A stretch of 64,000 nt of DNA from positions 193,501-257,500 of the forward strand of contig CAUYUJ010014345.1 in assembly GCA_963575745.1 (NCBI GenBank), read 5' to 3'. Below the pieces are notes generated by a model. It did no database searches, had not been told where the DNA came from, and saw only the letters and a list, made by a program, of their open reading frames with translations. A program made the translations under genes and the position numbers. This stretch comes from Prorocentrum cordatum. Its lineage: Eukaryota > Sar > Dinophyceae > Prorocentrales > Prorocentraceae. Shown one piece after another: positions 23,271 through 34,710 of the stretch. Position 1 is the stretch's first letter. Each line of letters opens with the position of its first letter.

Positions 23271-23560
23271 GCGCACAGCGTGGCGCGCTTGGGGGCTCCA
23301 CCAGAAGATGCGGGCCATGCAGGGCGCCCTTGCGCATCCTTGCCACCGCGCTGTGCGCGGCGCGGCGCAGCTGGGGGCGCCGCCTAAAGCACGCGGGCCA
23401 GGCAGGGAACCCTCGTCGCATCCTTGTCGCCGCAGTCTGTAGCGCGTCGCGCACCTTGGGCGCGCCGCTAAGGGCGCGGGCCAGGCAGGCCGCCCTTGCG
23501 CATCCTTGCCGCCGCAATGTGCGCAGCGTCGCACATATAAAGAGCAACGCGTGGGTGTGC
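23270..23560 (+). repeat. ~90-bp satellite at right end of element
   Basis: About four units share GGGGGCGCC, GCGGGCCAGGCAGGGCGCCC, GCATCCTTGCCGCCGCA and GTGCGCAGCG. Confidence 0.85.
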
Positions 23561-23813
23561 GGGCAAGACATGGCGCCCTGGCGCATCCTTGTTACCGAGG
23601 TAGGCACCGCCCGCGCATGCCCTTGAGGGTACGCGCCGCGCCCGCAGGGACGCGCGACCTTCAACGGCGCGCTTGCACCCTTGCGGTGTCTTTGCTTGTG
23701 CTCCAGGCGGCAGTTCGGCAAGGATGGGGGTGCGTTATGGTGCCCTTGCGACCGTCGGTATTCGGTTGCGTTCCGTTCGACAAACGCCATGACCCTTGCG
23801 CCCTTTTATTGTG

Positions 23814-23836
23814 CATCCTCATTCTGCGGGTTGATT
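23814..23836 (-). repeat. Right TIR of element copy 1
   Basis: Complement of the left end with four mismatches. The sequence turns AT-rich again immediately beyond. Confidence 0.7.
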
Positions 23837-24960
23837 GAACATTGTTATTATATAGATAACGGCCCACTTGTAAATCGATGGGTACTAATATTACTACACA
23901 TGCTTACAGCTAGTATATATTTCATTAATCGTGTGGGTATGTTCACACGTGTTCAACAGTACACATAACCATAGTAATGAGACATTGCGCATGCAGTTCT
24001 GTAGGCTATACAACGCAACACTAAACACCTGCGCGACATTATTATATTGCACGCTTCCTATGTAGTATATAAAACATGCGTAACATGCATTATATTGTTC
24101 TAGTTATAGCATTGTAGCAGCTGTTATACACCACTACATATTCACATGTGTAGCCACGATGTACTCATAATGTGCCGCACGCATTAACCTACGACGCCAT
24201 ACTCTAATACAAGCTATACCACACGATCTACAAATGCCTACTACTTATATATGTGCCAATACAGATGCTTACGAATGCACACTTTATAGTGTACGTATAA
24301 GCATTATACACACACTTAGTAGCCTCCTAACTATTCAATGTATAAGTGCCATTACTAAGCTTTCATATACTGATATAGCTATTGCTTCTAGAATTCGGTA
24401 TACATTATGATACGATTATCTTTAGAGTCGTAGCTATGCCAACGCAATGTTATAAGACATGGTGTAACTGTACCCTGCACAAAATACAACGACTTGGTCT
24501 GGTTACCAGTATTTAGCAGTATGCCATAACGCATCTTGGCCAACGCACGCTATACATTATCTATATCATGATATATGGTACGTATCAAGTGACGCATGCT
24601 GCGTAGTTTACAATACACAATCTCAAGATGGAGTGTCATTGATGCTTCGAAAGTGCTTCCAAAAGGCCAGCGAGAAGCCTCCCAAACTATCCCAGCGAAC
24701 ATCCAATAGGCAGCACACCCAAAACCCAGGCACGGTGGCGGGGTGGTCCGAAAGCTACTAAAGATCCCCCATACCCCCCCATCCTCCTCATACGCCTTTC
24801 CTGGGGGTAACACGACTGCCCCCCCGCCCTCCCGACTTTCTTTTATGTTCTATCACTTCGTATTTCTCTTACACCTGGAGGCGCGATATCGGGCCCGTCG
24901 GCGAATCCCAAATGGGGTCAACTTTCGGGGCAACTGAACCGAAGGCGGACCCACCGGCGG
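23837..24960. other. AT-rich island right of TIR element
   Basis: AT-rich and similar in texture to 17990-19500, with no gene. Near 24730-24757 lies ACCCAGGCACGGTGGCGGG, a short word repeated at 56608-56626 with one change. Confidence 0.6.
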
Positions 24961-24986
24961 GCCCAAAATGGGTTCAGCTCTTGTGG

Positions 24987-24987
<1 letters not shown>

Positions 24988-25021
<34 letters not shown>

Positions 25022-25092
25022 CCTCTCTCTCTATATTTGTCTCATCTCTCGATCCGTCTCGCCTTTAACTCTCTCTCTCTCTCTCTCTCCCT
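24988..25092 (+). repeat. (CT)n microsatellite
   Basis: Two CT runs separated by about 40 bp. Confidence 0.95.
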
Positions 25093-25129
25093 TTTTCTCT
25101 TTCCAGCGAATCTTGAGGACCCCCTCCTA

Positions 25130-25345
25130 GCGCGCCAGGCGGCAATGAGGTGGCAACTGCCACTAGCGTGGCGAACCCTCAGGACGCCCACCCAGCGCAC
25201 GAGGCGGCAACAAGGCGGCATCCAAGGGGCAACGGGCGGCAACGTGGCGAACCCTCGGGACGCCCACTCAGCGCACGAGGCGACAACAAGGCGTCAACCA
25301 AGGGGCAACGGGCAGCAACGTGGCGAAGCCTTGGGACGCCCACCC
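25130..25345 (+). repeat. ~72-bp tandem repeat
   Basis: Two to three copies share GTGGCGAACCCTCGGGACGC, CCACCCAGCGCACGAGGCG and CAACCAAGGGGCAACGGGC. Confidence 0.85.
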
Positions 25346-25401
25346 AACGAGAGGGGGAAAGAGAGAGAGAGAGAGAGAGCGAGAGCGGTGGATTTATTCC
25401 C

Positions 25402-26216
25402 TACCTAGGCTCTGCCTAGAAGGGTTCTTACCCTCTTGGCTTAAAGGGCCGGACAGTGTAAATCGCCCTGGGCAGTTCCCCCAGGATCCGCCCCGCGGTT
25501 CCCCCAGTTACGTCCCCTTAGCTTAGCGTTGTTTATCTCATCTTAGCTTAGCTTCGTTCATATTAGCTTAGCTTAGCTTCATCTTAGCTCAGGTTTATGT
25601 TAGCTTAGCTTACCTTCATCTTAGCTTCGCTGAGTTTTAGCATAGCAGAGGACATCATAGCATAGCATAGCGTAGCATAGCATAGCGCAGCACAGCATAT
25701 CATAGCATAGCCCAGCATAGCATCGCATGGCGCAACATAGCATAGCATAACGCAGCTCAGCACAGCACAGCACAGCATACCACAGCGCAGCATAGCATAG
25801 CATAGCATAGCAGCATAACAAAGGCAAACCAACAGCAGCGACAGCAAAGCAAAGCACAAGCATTAGCATAACATAGCATAGTATAGCCAATCATAGCATA
25901 ACATAGCATATCATAGCGCAGCAACGTAACACATACCATAGCAGAGCATTGCATAGCAGAGCATACCGCGGCTTAGCATATCATATCATAACATATAATA
26001 GCTTATCATAGCACATCGCAGCATGACATATCATAGCTTAGCTTAGCATAGCATATCATATCATAGCATATCATAGCATAACACAGCGCAGCATAGCATA
26101 GCATGGCATAGCATAGCATAGCGCAGCATCGCATGGCATAGCATAGCATAGCAGAGCAGAGCAACTGATGCTGCTGTCCTAGGGGTTCCAACTTCTAGGT
26201 AGGGTCGCACTGGGGC
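25402..26216 (-). mobile_element. AGCAT-core dispersed element, copy 1
   Basis: About 815 bp. Both ends match the copy at 60440-61225: left CTGCCTAGAAGGGTTCTTAC through CAGGATCCGCCC, right CAACTTCTAGGTAGGGTCGC then ACTGGGG. The middle is a long degenerate AGCAT/AGCTT pentamer array. CCTAGAAG on the left and CTTCTAGG on the right form short inverted ends. Similarity between copies stops abruptly outside these limits. Here it lies just beyond the last recognisable coding part of the gene at 26.2-29.3 kb. Confidence 0.75.
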
Positions 26217-29200
26217 ATTCTTTAAACAAACAATCCTCGGTCTCGGTGCACGCGCCCTCCATCATCGCGGTGACGAGGCGCTCCTTCAGCAGCGTCAAGT
26301 GCTTCTCTGTCAGGACGAAGCCGCAGTAGGGAATGCGAAGCTGGAGGCACAGCAGTGCCATGGTACCGTCTGCGGTCGTGAAATCCACGATGCTCCCCAG
26401 GTTGTAGGACTCGATGAGCTCCTTCAGCAAAGACTGGGCACGTGAGTGCCAAAATACTGGTTCGACGGTGTCTGCAGTGACTTTCCTCTTGCCCTCATGG
26501 TCAGGCGTTTTGCCACCAACCGCCACGCGGTATTTTCCCATCAGCTCAATCTTGGTCTTACACGTCAAGGACCATAAACTCTCAACATCAGGGAGCATGA
26601 TATCACCAATTTTGTTGCCTAAATTGCTGCCGCTGAAGTTCTTCCTCGGCTTCATGGGCAACGTCGTTGCGAAGTCCTCGCTGGTGACAATTTGCATGAT
26701 CTCCACTTGTTCGAATGTGACACCAGGGCGAAGGCACCCCTTTCGCTTGCGGAGACTGTCCTCATCCACGCTCACGTAGATCCGCTTCGTAAACTTCTCC
26801 TCGATCGCGTTGCCCTCAGAGTCGGTGATGGCCTTCATGACCTGCTGCTGGTTGTACGGAATGATGTTGTCGAAGAAGAAGTACATGTCCCGTGGGTGCA
26901 GCAAGTTTTTGTACTCCTCGCCATGCGACACCATATTTCCATTGATAAGCGTCTGGCAGGGGCACAAGAGCCAGAATGCAAGGCAGAGTGAGGGACGAAC
27001 AGGAGAGTTGGAGTCGCACACGGCTTCCCCCTCTCAAGACTCGTGCCCGCGCGACCAGCAGGCCTTCCACGATGGCCCCAGAGGGGCCCTGGAGCCCTGC
27101 ATATTGCCCTCCTCCTCCTCCTCCTCCTCCTCCTCCTCCCTCCTCCTCCTCCTCCTCCGCCTCCTCCTCCTTCTCCTCCTCCTCCTCGAAATCTCCTCCT
27201 CCTCAAGCGATGCGTGCCTTCAGGATTGGTGCGTTGACTGGCGGCGCCCGGACGTTCGGGTAGGCAATCGCCTCGCCGTGGAGCGCTGGGTCGAACACGA
27301 TGCCTCGGAACTTCGGGCTTGGAAGAGTGATCTTGCCCGCAGCGCTGCCCGCGATTGCCTCGGCGACTTTCTTGACGGATCCAGGTGTCACGAACAGCTG
27401 GACGTTCGAATCGATGAACCGGCGGCAGTCGATCTCCGTGTCTCTGATATAGTCCTCTGCCTCCTTGTCGAGATCCTTGTTGCCAGCAGCCTTCGCGCGC
27501 TCGATCATCACCTTCGCGGCTGTGAGGCACTTCTCTTGCTCCGTCCGCTTGTTGAGTTCCTCTTCGGCCAGCTTCTGCATCTGCTCTTGCTCCACCTGCT
27601 CCTTCGGCTTAGCGGCGGTCTCCTCGTGAGAGAGGGCGTCGTCGATCTGCTTGATCGCCGCGGCAATGTCGCCAGTATCAGCTGCATCTTCTGGGCTCTT
27701 AGACCCGGCCACGGCGGAGCGCAACACATGGTCATACGTGGCGCGGTAGACCACCTCCTGAGGAGGGTCGCAGTGGACGCCGACAGCGATGGTGCAGTGG
27801 TCGGCGGTGGTGGCGGTGCAATGGATCAGTGCATTGAACGCAGCGATACTACCATCCCCGGCACCACCGTCACCACCGACCACTGTACCATCACCGTCAG
27901 TGTCTACTGTCTGCTCAGCTGCCCTTGGGGGCTGAGCCTGAACTTCCAGGCTCCTCCACCAACTGGAGATACAACTCTGCGGACCGTGGCCAACCTGCAC
28001 GCCAGCTCAAATCGGGGTTGACCGCGTCGTTGCGGCATCCCATCTTGTTGCGGAACATGCTGAAGTCGCCGCAGACATCCTTGATGATTTTTTGCACGTC
28101 GGGAGGGCGTCTTTCGTCGAGAGCAACTCCTCGAGCAAATGCATTTTCATCAACCGTTTGTGCACCCAGACGTCGACTACGCTCTTGCCGTGCATTGATT
28201 TATCGCTCCGCCCCTCCAACGAACTCAAGGATAACTTGTCTTTGTTCAGAATCCTGCCTTGTAGTAGTCGTTGCACAGGTTGAAGCAGAAATCTACGTTC
28301 GCCTCGGTCCTCGCTTTGGTGATGATGGTGCACAGTTTGCTAATGTGGTGGAACATAGATTCATCCCGCAAGCATTCTTGCGCCAGTACTGCTTCTGAAA
28401 CCGCCTGCCTGCTGAGGCCCCGATCCCAAATAACGAAAGCACGATCGACGAACGTCTGCGAGACGGGCTCGCTCGTCGAGCTGGTCTTCAAGTTGGCCTG
28501 GAATAGTTCGAACACGTCCTTCGCTGTGTTCTTGCCCTGTGGCAACGACTGGCGACGCTGGTTCGCATCATAAATGCGCTGGACCGTGGTTCTGGCCAAT
28601 GTTGTCGTGGCTCTGTTGTTCTCTCGCCGCTGCTCCGCGAACCACTGCAGGTCTCCGTCTACCACAAAGAAAGTGAACGGTGCAGTCAGGATGTGGTAAA
28701 GCCACTTTTGGAGATGATCCTCTGATTTACCCTCTTTTATATCGTCTGAGACTTTCGAAAAGAATGCCATCACGATCTCCTCGCTGCTCACCCTCTTCCA
28801 AGTCCCAGGTTGCCCCCAGTCCTTCGCGCCCAGCTGCTCCTTGGTAATTGCGACCTCCAGCTGGATACTTGAGTGGAGGCCGGCGGGCTCACTGGAGAAA
28901 TATTATTTAAGGTCCAAAACGCTCTGCCACACGATCGGAATCTTGTTGCTGGCGCTGAAGTAAGGGGTCGGCCCAAAGCATGTTCACAGCGCACATGTAT
29001 TTTCCAGCGCTCTTCAGCGCGTGCACCGCCATGTCTTTGTCGTACGGACTCTGGTAGCCACCATCCGTCATACCGTCACTGGTGCCAATGCCCAGTGGAT
29101 CTGTGGTGCGGGCGTCGGCGAACACTGGGTGGTCCAGGACTGTTGTCAGGTTGTTCTGGTGCTGCAGCCAGACCTCTGCGTTCAAACCTGCGCTGTGGCT

Positions 29201-29337
29201 GCCAGGTCGGGTTCGCCCACTGGGCGGGCACTGGCTCCTGGTTTGCAGGCTCAGCTTTTGCCTTTGGCCGACCTCTCGTTTTTTTTCCCTGGTGGAGGGC
29301 CCTCTGCCGTGTCCGGCACACTCGCGCGTTTTCCCAT
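26217..29337 (-). CDS. Split gene: AT-hook and methyltransferase-like segment
   Basis: A multi-exon gene of unrecognised family. It starts at ATG 29337 (MGKRASVPDTAEG) and soon has KKTRGRPKAK, which fits the AT-hook core RGRPK for AT-rich DNA binding. A Gln/Asp-rich part and exons 28860-27218 follow, mostly helical (EEIVMAFFSKVSDD; RTEANVDFCFNLCNDYY). An intron at 27217-26953 has a GC donor (CTGAAG|GCACG), a GGA-rich interior and an acceptor CCCTGCCAG, and it keeps frame (NAPILK|TLINGN). The last exon ends in SIVDFTTADGTMALL and IPYCGFVLTEKHLTLL, resembling motif I and following strand of amino-methyltransferases; this is inference. The frame changes by one base at short homopolymers (29279-29286, about 29184, 28101-28103, 27927-27931). 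The 3' end is not resolved and merges with the element at 25402-26216. Confidence 0.6.
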
Positions 29338-29423
29338 GGCCGCGCGCCCCTGCCAGGCAGTCGTCTCGACAGGACAATCAGCAATGACTAGTGGTCGTCT
29401 CGAGCGTCAGAGTGGCTTGGGTA

Positions 29424-29427
<4 letters not shown>

Positions 29428-29487
<60 letters not shown>
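29428..29487 (+). repeat. (GA)n microsatellite
   Basis: About thirty GA units. Confidence 0.97.
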
Positions 29488-29489
<2 letters not shown>

Positions 29490-30130
29490 GGTGAAATATA
29501 GAGATGGGGGACGTTTGGTTAATTCAAGCAAGATGCAAATGCACGCGAGCATAAAATGGGAATCCATACGCTCAATACAAACGCAATGCAATGGGGAAGG
29601 GCGCAATATGCAAATGCCAAACAATACACTAAAGCAATGCACTCAATGCACTCAATGCACACGAGCATAGAATGGAAATGGGAGCAATATGCATATGCAA
29701 TGCATTGCTCATTGGGATACGTACACTCACACACATATGTGTGCACATGTGTGTAAGCGTTTGTGTTTGAGCACCTCTGTGTGTGTGCACGCCACGCCTA
29801 CATACATACACGAATATGCGAATGCATATGCATATGTACATGCTCACGTAGATGTGCATATTACGTGTATGAGTATGTGTATGCACTGCGGCATGTGGCC
29901 CAACAGCTGTCTGTGTAAACACATATATACACATATACGTGCTCGTACTTCTGTCTGCGTACAAGGCATATCTACATACATACATAAGTGTATATATATA
30001 TATATGCATGCGTATACACACGTACATGTTGAGAGAATATACTGATGATGCTGTCTGTGCGACGATATATCTCAATGGTTACACGCATGCATACAAAGAA
30101 AGACAACCAGTAAACAGTTATCGACGAGCG
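29488..30130. other. CA/TG-rich interval, no gene
   Basis: Loose repeats of AATGCA, ACACAT and CATATG words, and a short (TA)n. Frames are rich in His, Tyr, Met, Cys and Thr and look like repeat artefacts. Confidence 0.6.
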
Positions 30131-30134
30131 GGAT

Positions 30135-31135
30135 GATGAATTAATATCTGGGCGCCTGGATGCCGCTCAACATCCATCGTCGGCGAGGGCTGTCGAGAAG
30201 CATCCAGGCGTCTGTCGCGGGATGAATCTCAACAACCTTCTTCGACCAGGGCTGTTGAGAAGCAAACGGGCGCTTGCCGGATATCGTTCAACAGCCCTCG
30301 TCGACGAGGGATGTTCACACTCATGCAGCGACGGGCGCCCTGATGCTTCTCAACAGCCCTCGCCGACGAGGGACGATGATACTCATCCAGCGACGGGCGC
30401 CTGGGTGCTTCTCAACAACCCTCGTCGACGAAGGATGATGATACTCATCCAGCGACGGGTGCCTGGGTGCTTCTCAACAGCCCTCGTCGACAAGGGACGT
30501 TGAGACTCATCCGGCGACGGGTGCCCAGGATGCTTCTCAACAGCCCTCGTCGACGAAGGATGTTGAGATTCGTCCGGCCACTTGTGCCCGGATGCTTCTC
30601 AACAGCCCTCGTCGACGAGGGATGATGATACTCATTTGGCGACGGGTGCCCGGATGCTTCACGACAGCCCTCTTCGACAAGGGATGTTGAGACTCATCCG
30701 GCGACGGGTGCCCGGATGCTTCTCAACGGCCCTCGTCGACGAGGGATGTTGAGACCCATCCGGCGACGGGTGCCCGGATGCTTCTCAACGGCCCTCGTCG
30801 ACGAAGGATGTTGAGACTCATCCGGCGACGGGTGCCCGGAGGCTTCTCTGCAGCCCTCGTCGACGAGGGATGTTGAGACTCATCCGGCGACGGGTGCCAG
30901 GATGCTTCTCAACGGCCCTCGTCGATGAGGGATGTTGAGACTCATCCGGCGACGGGTGCCCGGATGCTTCTCAACAGCCCTCGTCGACGAGGGATGGTGA
31001 GACCCATCCGGCGACGGGTGCCCGGATGCTTCTCAACGGCCCTCGTCGACGAGGGATGTCGAGACTCATCCGGCGACGGGCGCCCGGATGCTTCTCAACA
31101 GCCCTCGTCGACGAGGGATGTTGAGACGCATCCGG
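30135..31135 (+). repeat. 62-bp array of long palindromes
   Basis: About sixteen units spaced 62 bp apart. Each has a perfect 16-bp palindrome CCCTCGTCGACGAGGG set inside a near-perfect 32-bp one (CTCAACAG on the left, TGTTGAG on the right), then a second inverted pair, ATCCGG and CCGGAT, around CGACGGGTGC. Units at the left edge are the most degenerate. Confidence 0.92.
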
Positions 31136-31600
31136 GCTCATGGTGGGGGAGCCTTCTTAAGGCGAACGCCACAGCGATGCAGTCGCGGCGCGCACGCCGC
31201 GACTGTTGGAAAAATAAGCGGAGAAAAAATGATTTTTTCAACAGCCCTCGTCGACGAGGACTGTTGAACAAATAGACGGACAAAATGTGTGTGTGTGTGT
31301 GCGTGTGTGTGTGTGTGTGCGTGCGTGCGCGCGCGTGTGTGTGTGTGTGTGTGCTCGTGTGTGTGTGTGTGTTTTTCAACAGCCTGTGACGCCATTTTTA
31401 TAATCGATGCTCTAATACAGTTTAGTAAAGACACGACGATGTTATAAATTGCGTTTTGCGCTGTTGAAAAAATCATTTGTTTTCCGCATATGTTGTTCAA
31501 CAGCCCTCGTGAAGGACTGTTGAAAGAAAAAACATTTTTTCCCCGCCTATTTTTTCAACAGTCTGAGGGCGGTTTTGCCTTAAGAAGGCTGGTTGCCTTA
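31136..31600 (+). repeat. Dispersed CAACAG palindromes and (GT)n
   Basis: The palindrome core of the 62-bp array recurs singly at about 31238-31270 and 31496-31525, with TTCAACAG and CTGTTGAA arms, separated by a (GT)n tract at 31287-31372. Confidence 0.8.
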
Positions 31601-31744
31601 AGAGTGCTCAGTGCGTTACGAAGGTTATTGGAAACGGTCCGTGCGTCAGTGCGCGAGGAGAGTCAGACATACATATTGACAGACAGATGAACATAGGCTT
31701 GAGAAAGATAGGGATACATTGGAGGAGGGAGAGAGAAGGAGGGA

Positions 31745-31749
31745 GAGAG

Positions 31750-31803
<54 letters not shown>
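31745..31803 (+). repeat. (GA)n microsatellite
   Basis: About twenty-five GA units. Confidence 0.97.
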
Positions 31804-31804
<1 letters not shown>

Positions 31805-32140
31805 CTGATAGGGAGACACACAGAGACAAAGGCACGGATAGAACGGCTCTTCGGCTTTCCGCCGAAGTGTATCTCAGCAGTATTTGACAGCCCTGATCCA
31901 TTCAGCAAATCTGCCACCTGGCATTACGAATGGGAAGCTGAGACATGCAAGCGGCTTCCTCCTGGCGCAAGGGCTGCGGCCCCCTGATCCAAACACGCTT
32001 GTCCCCCAATTGGGGTGCAAGGGAGACGTGGGCCGCTCAAGCTCTCCTGGTGCCATTGGGTGTGATAATTATATATATGAGAGAGCGTGATCCACCGCCG
32101 CTCTACTGTGGAAAATTGCCAACCTTTTCCTCCGGAACCC
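31804..32140. other. Unassigned interval
   Basis: No repeat family and no supported gene between the GA tract and the C-rich block. Confidence 0.4.
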
Positions 32141-32144
32141 GGGG

Positions 32145-33110
32145 GTCGCCCCCCCCCCCCCCCCCCCCCTCCGAAAATCCACCCCCCCTGCTGGAACCCC
32201 CTCCCCCCCCCCTTCTCCCCCGGCAAAACCCCCCCCTCCTCCTAACCCCTCCCCCCCCCCCTCCCGCTCGAAAAACCGGGTGGGGTCACTACCGGTTCGA
32301 ACCCCTCCCCCACCCCCCCTCCGAACCGGAAAACAGGGGGTCACTACCGGTTCGAACCCCCCCCCCCCCCCCCCCTACTCACCGCCAGCAAACGACTCCC
32401 GGTCCCCACCACCGTCCGCATCACATCCCCCACTGGTGTTCCCAGCACCACTGTCCTCACCACCACTGTCCCCACTGGTTCCACCACCGCCCCTACTGTC
32501 CCCACCAGTGCCCCCACCACTGTCGCACTGTCCCCGCTGTCCCCAGAACTGTTCCCACCACGGTTCCACTCTCCCCACTGTCTCCACGGCCCCAACCACT
32601 GCCCGACTATCCCCACTGTCCCCACTGTCCCACTGACTCCTCCGCTGTCCCACTGAGCTGTCCCACTGTTCCCACCACTGTCCCCACTGTCCCCACCACT
32701 GTCCCCACTGTACCTCTGTCCCATTGTCCCACCGCCGTCCTCGCCACCGCCTTCACCACTGTCCCCACCACCATTGTACCCTCCACTGTCCCACTGTTTC
32801 CACCTCATTCCCATTGTCCCCACACCACTGTCCCCACCACCACCGTCACCACCACTGTCCACTGTCCCCCACTGTTCCCACCATTGCCCCCACCACTGTC
32901 CCCACCACTACCGTCCCCACCACTGTCCCACTGCCCCACTGCCCCCACCACTGCCCCGCTATCCCCTCACCACTGTCCCCACCAACACCGCCCCCACCAC
33001 TGTCCGCACCCCCACTCGGTTTTCGATGGGGGGGGGGTTCGAACCGGTAGCGACCCCCCCCCGGTTTTCGAGGGGGGGGGGGTCGAACCGGTAGTGACCC
33101 CCCCCCTTTC
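32145..33110 (+). repeat. CCACTGTCCCCA satellite with C/G-run borders
   Basis: The centre (32390-33010) is a degenerate array of CCACTGTCCCCAC words. It is bordered on the left (32145-32380) and right (33025-33105) by long C or G runs around GGTTCGAACCGGTAGTGACC and CCGGTTTTC. The border words are inverted on the left relative to the right, so the block is roughly symmetrical. The same border word occurs at 49485-49575. Confidence 0.85.
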
Positions 33111-33114
33111 ATGA

Positions 33115-33606
33115 TGAGCTGCCTGAAGGCCCTCGGCCTTACTAATTGTTAGCAGCAGTTGTAAGTAGGTTATAAGTAAGTTGCAACTAGGTTGCAAGTA
33201 GGTTATAACCATTAGTAATGTTACTAAGTCGGCTAACCCGGGCGGTGCATTTGGAGGTAGATAGCTTGAGTTAACGAAGTTGCTAACTTCGCTATCTTCT
33301 ATATGCTTACTTGAAAACAGAGCTGCTCCATCGGGTTTTCCTTGGATGTTGCCTCCAGAAACGCATGCATGTGTTTGAATTTTCGGGATCACGCATATCG
33401 GAAATCATGATCCAGACTTGCGTGCGAACGCATTCAGAATATTGTATCGAGCGTTACAAGAATGTTGTGCATTGCAAATGCAACATATCATTTCGAATTC
33501 GCAACCCTCTGTTGCACATGTTTTTGAATGTCACTAGAGTTTGGGCTCCAGCCGTTTGGGCGAGGATTGCTGCTGGCGCTTGTGGCGTCCTCCTGCACGC
33601 GGCGTG
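33115..33606 (+). other. Upstream region of ORF cluster
   Basis: It contains a few AGGTTGCAAGTAGGTTATAA-type words at 33150-33215. No SL relic is convincing; the best candidate at 33549-33569 matches only about half of the positions. Confidence 0.4.
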
Positions 33607-34710
33607 ATGAACGCCTCCCGTGAACAGCAGATCGCGGAGGTCCGCCCCAAGATGATGGCCATCAAGGACATGCACTTGCATCCTGATGCAGCGGTGGTCT
33701 CATTACTTGAAGACGTACGCAGCATTGCAAGAGGCATAGACTGCCTGAGGGTAGAAAAAATACACTCGAAGTATATGATGGTGTGCACAGAGAATCGTTA
33801 CGGAGATGGGATCATTCCGAGCGAGGTTATGGATTTGATGTCCAATATCTTCAAAAATGGATTCAAGAACTCAGCCCTCCAGAATCCAGCTTTCATGGAA
33901 CTTCCACCAGTGGGCACGCCTGAGTACAATACAACCAAGAACTTCAATTTCAAAATTATGGAGGACTCAGCGGGCCAGCTGCCGCAGTATGATTGCGATG
34001 CAAAGTTCGCATCCTATACGTGCGGCCACACATCCATGGGTTTGCGCTGCATCAACGCAGGGGTTCCAGTACCCACGGTCATGCCAGAGCGTTTCGACAG
34101 AATCTCGCACCAAGGGAAATTGTCACTGACGAGGTTACGGGAGGTTCAACCAGACTACGCTAAGGCGTGTGACGAAGGAATTGAGTGGAAGGTCTTTCGG
34201 TACGAGTTCGTGAAGGAGTTCCCGTGGATTAGTAATCTTGCTCAGGAGGCTGGCAATGCAGGCCAACAAATTGCCAGATGCGAATCTCGCATGAGTCTCA
34301 TGTACAAGATCGCAGCAATTGCCAACCGACACCACACGGGTGGCACCATGATCGATTGGGATAGTGTGATCCGCGAGGCGACTCGCGCAGGCTCTCTCTT
34401 TCCTGGGGAGATCGATGGCTTAGTAAAATATGTGAAGGAGTTGTCTGGCGGCCTCGGCAACCCGATCTTTCTGAACGAGCTTCGCGACTTCTCGCGGCAG
34501 CTGACCTCCCAGTGCGTGGCCACGGGTTCAATGGCGAAGTCTCTCGCCGAGGTGCAGATCAAGCATGAGGGAGCCGCTGCGACATTCAAGCTCGCATGCA
34601 TGAAGGCGATGACATGTGCGACGGGTAAGTTCGCGAGGGATGGCCATCATATGCTTTTGAAGCCAGGCGACGTGACCGCCTTGTCGGGCGATAAGAGTCT
34701 ACGATTGTAA
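33607..34710 (+). CDS. Unrecognised protein, first of ORF cluster
   Basis: A continuous 367-codon frame from the first ATG at 33607 (MNASREQQIAEVRPK) to TAA at 34708-34710. Composition is that of a soluble protein with mixed helix: RGIDCLRVEKIHSKYMMV near the N-terminus, a Cys/His-containing CDAKFASYTCGHTSMGLRC in the middle, and a helical C-terminal third (LAEVQIKHEGAAATFKLAC). There is no signal peptide or membrane segment. Its stop overlaps the next start in TAATG. I do not recognise the family and assign no function. Confidence 0.65.
   Translation: MNASREQQIAEVRPKMMAIKDMHLHPDAAVVSLLEDVRSIARGIDCLRVEKIHSKYMMVCTENRYGDGIIPSEVMDLMSNIFKNGFKNSALQNPAFMELPPVGTPEYNTTKNFNFKIMEDSAGQLPQYDCDAKFASYTCGHTSMGLRCINAGVPVPTVMPERFDRISHQGKLSLTRLREVQPDYAKACDEGIEWKVFRYEFVKEFPWISNLAQEAGNAGQQIARCESRMSLMYKIAAIANRHHTGGTMIDWDSVIREATRAGSLFPGEIDGLVKYVKELSGGLGNPIFLNELRDFSRQLTSQCVATGSMAKSLAEVQIKHEGAAATFKLACMKAMTCATGKFARDGHHMLLKPGDVTALSGDKSLRL

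Larger units (their letters stand above)
19501..23836 (+). mobile_element. Large satellite-carrying element with TIRs, copy 1
   Basis: Bounded by imperfect 23-bp inverted ends: AGTCAACCCGCGGAGTAAGG on the left, and on the right the complement of AATCAACCCGCAGAATGAGG (19 of 23 positions agree). Inside, in order: about three ~140-bp units (19550-20100), about twenty ~160-bp units (20100-23270), about four ~90-bp units (23270-23560), then about 250 bp of other sequence. The same order, reversed, fills 51237-55361. No transposase frame is visible inside, so it would be non-autonomous if mobile. No clear target-site duplication was found. Confidence 0.75.

Noticed and set aside
25605-26191. Met/Leu/Cys/Tyr-rich frames that look like membrane proteins
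   Set aside because: They are translations of the AGCAT/AGCTT pentamer array; the same occurs at 60635-60958.
33549-33569. CCAGCCGTTTGGGCGAGG as an SL relic before the 33607 gene
   Set aside because: Only about 11 of 21 positions agree with the leader; that is too weak, although the position 40 bp before the ATG is suggestive.
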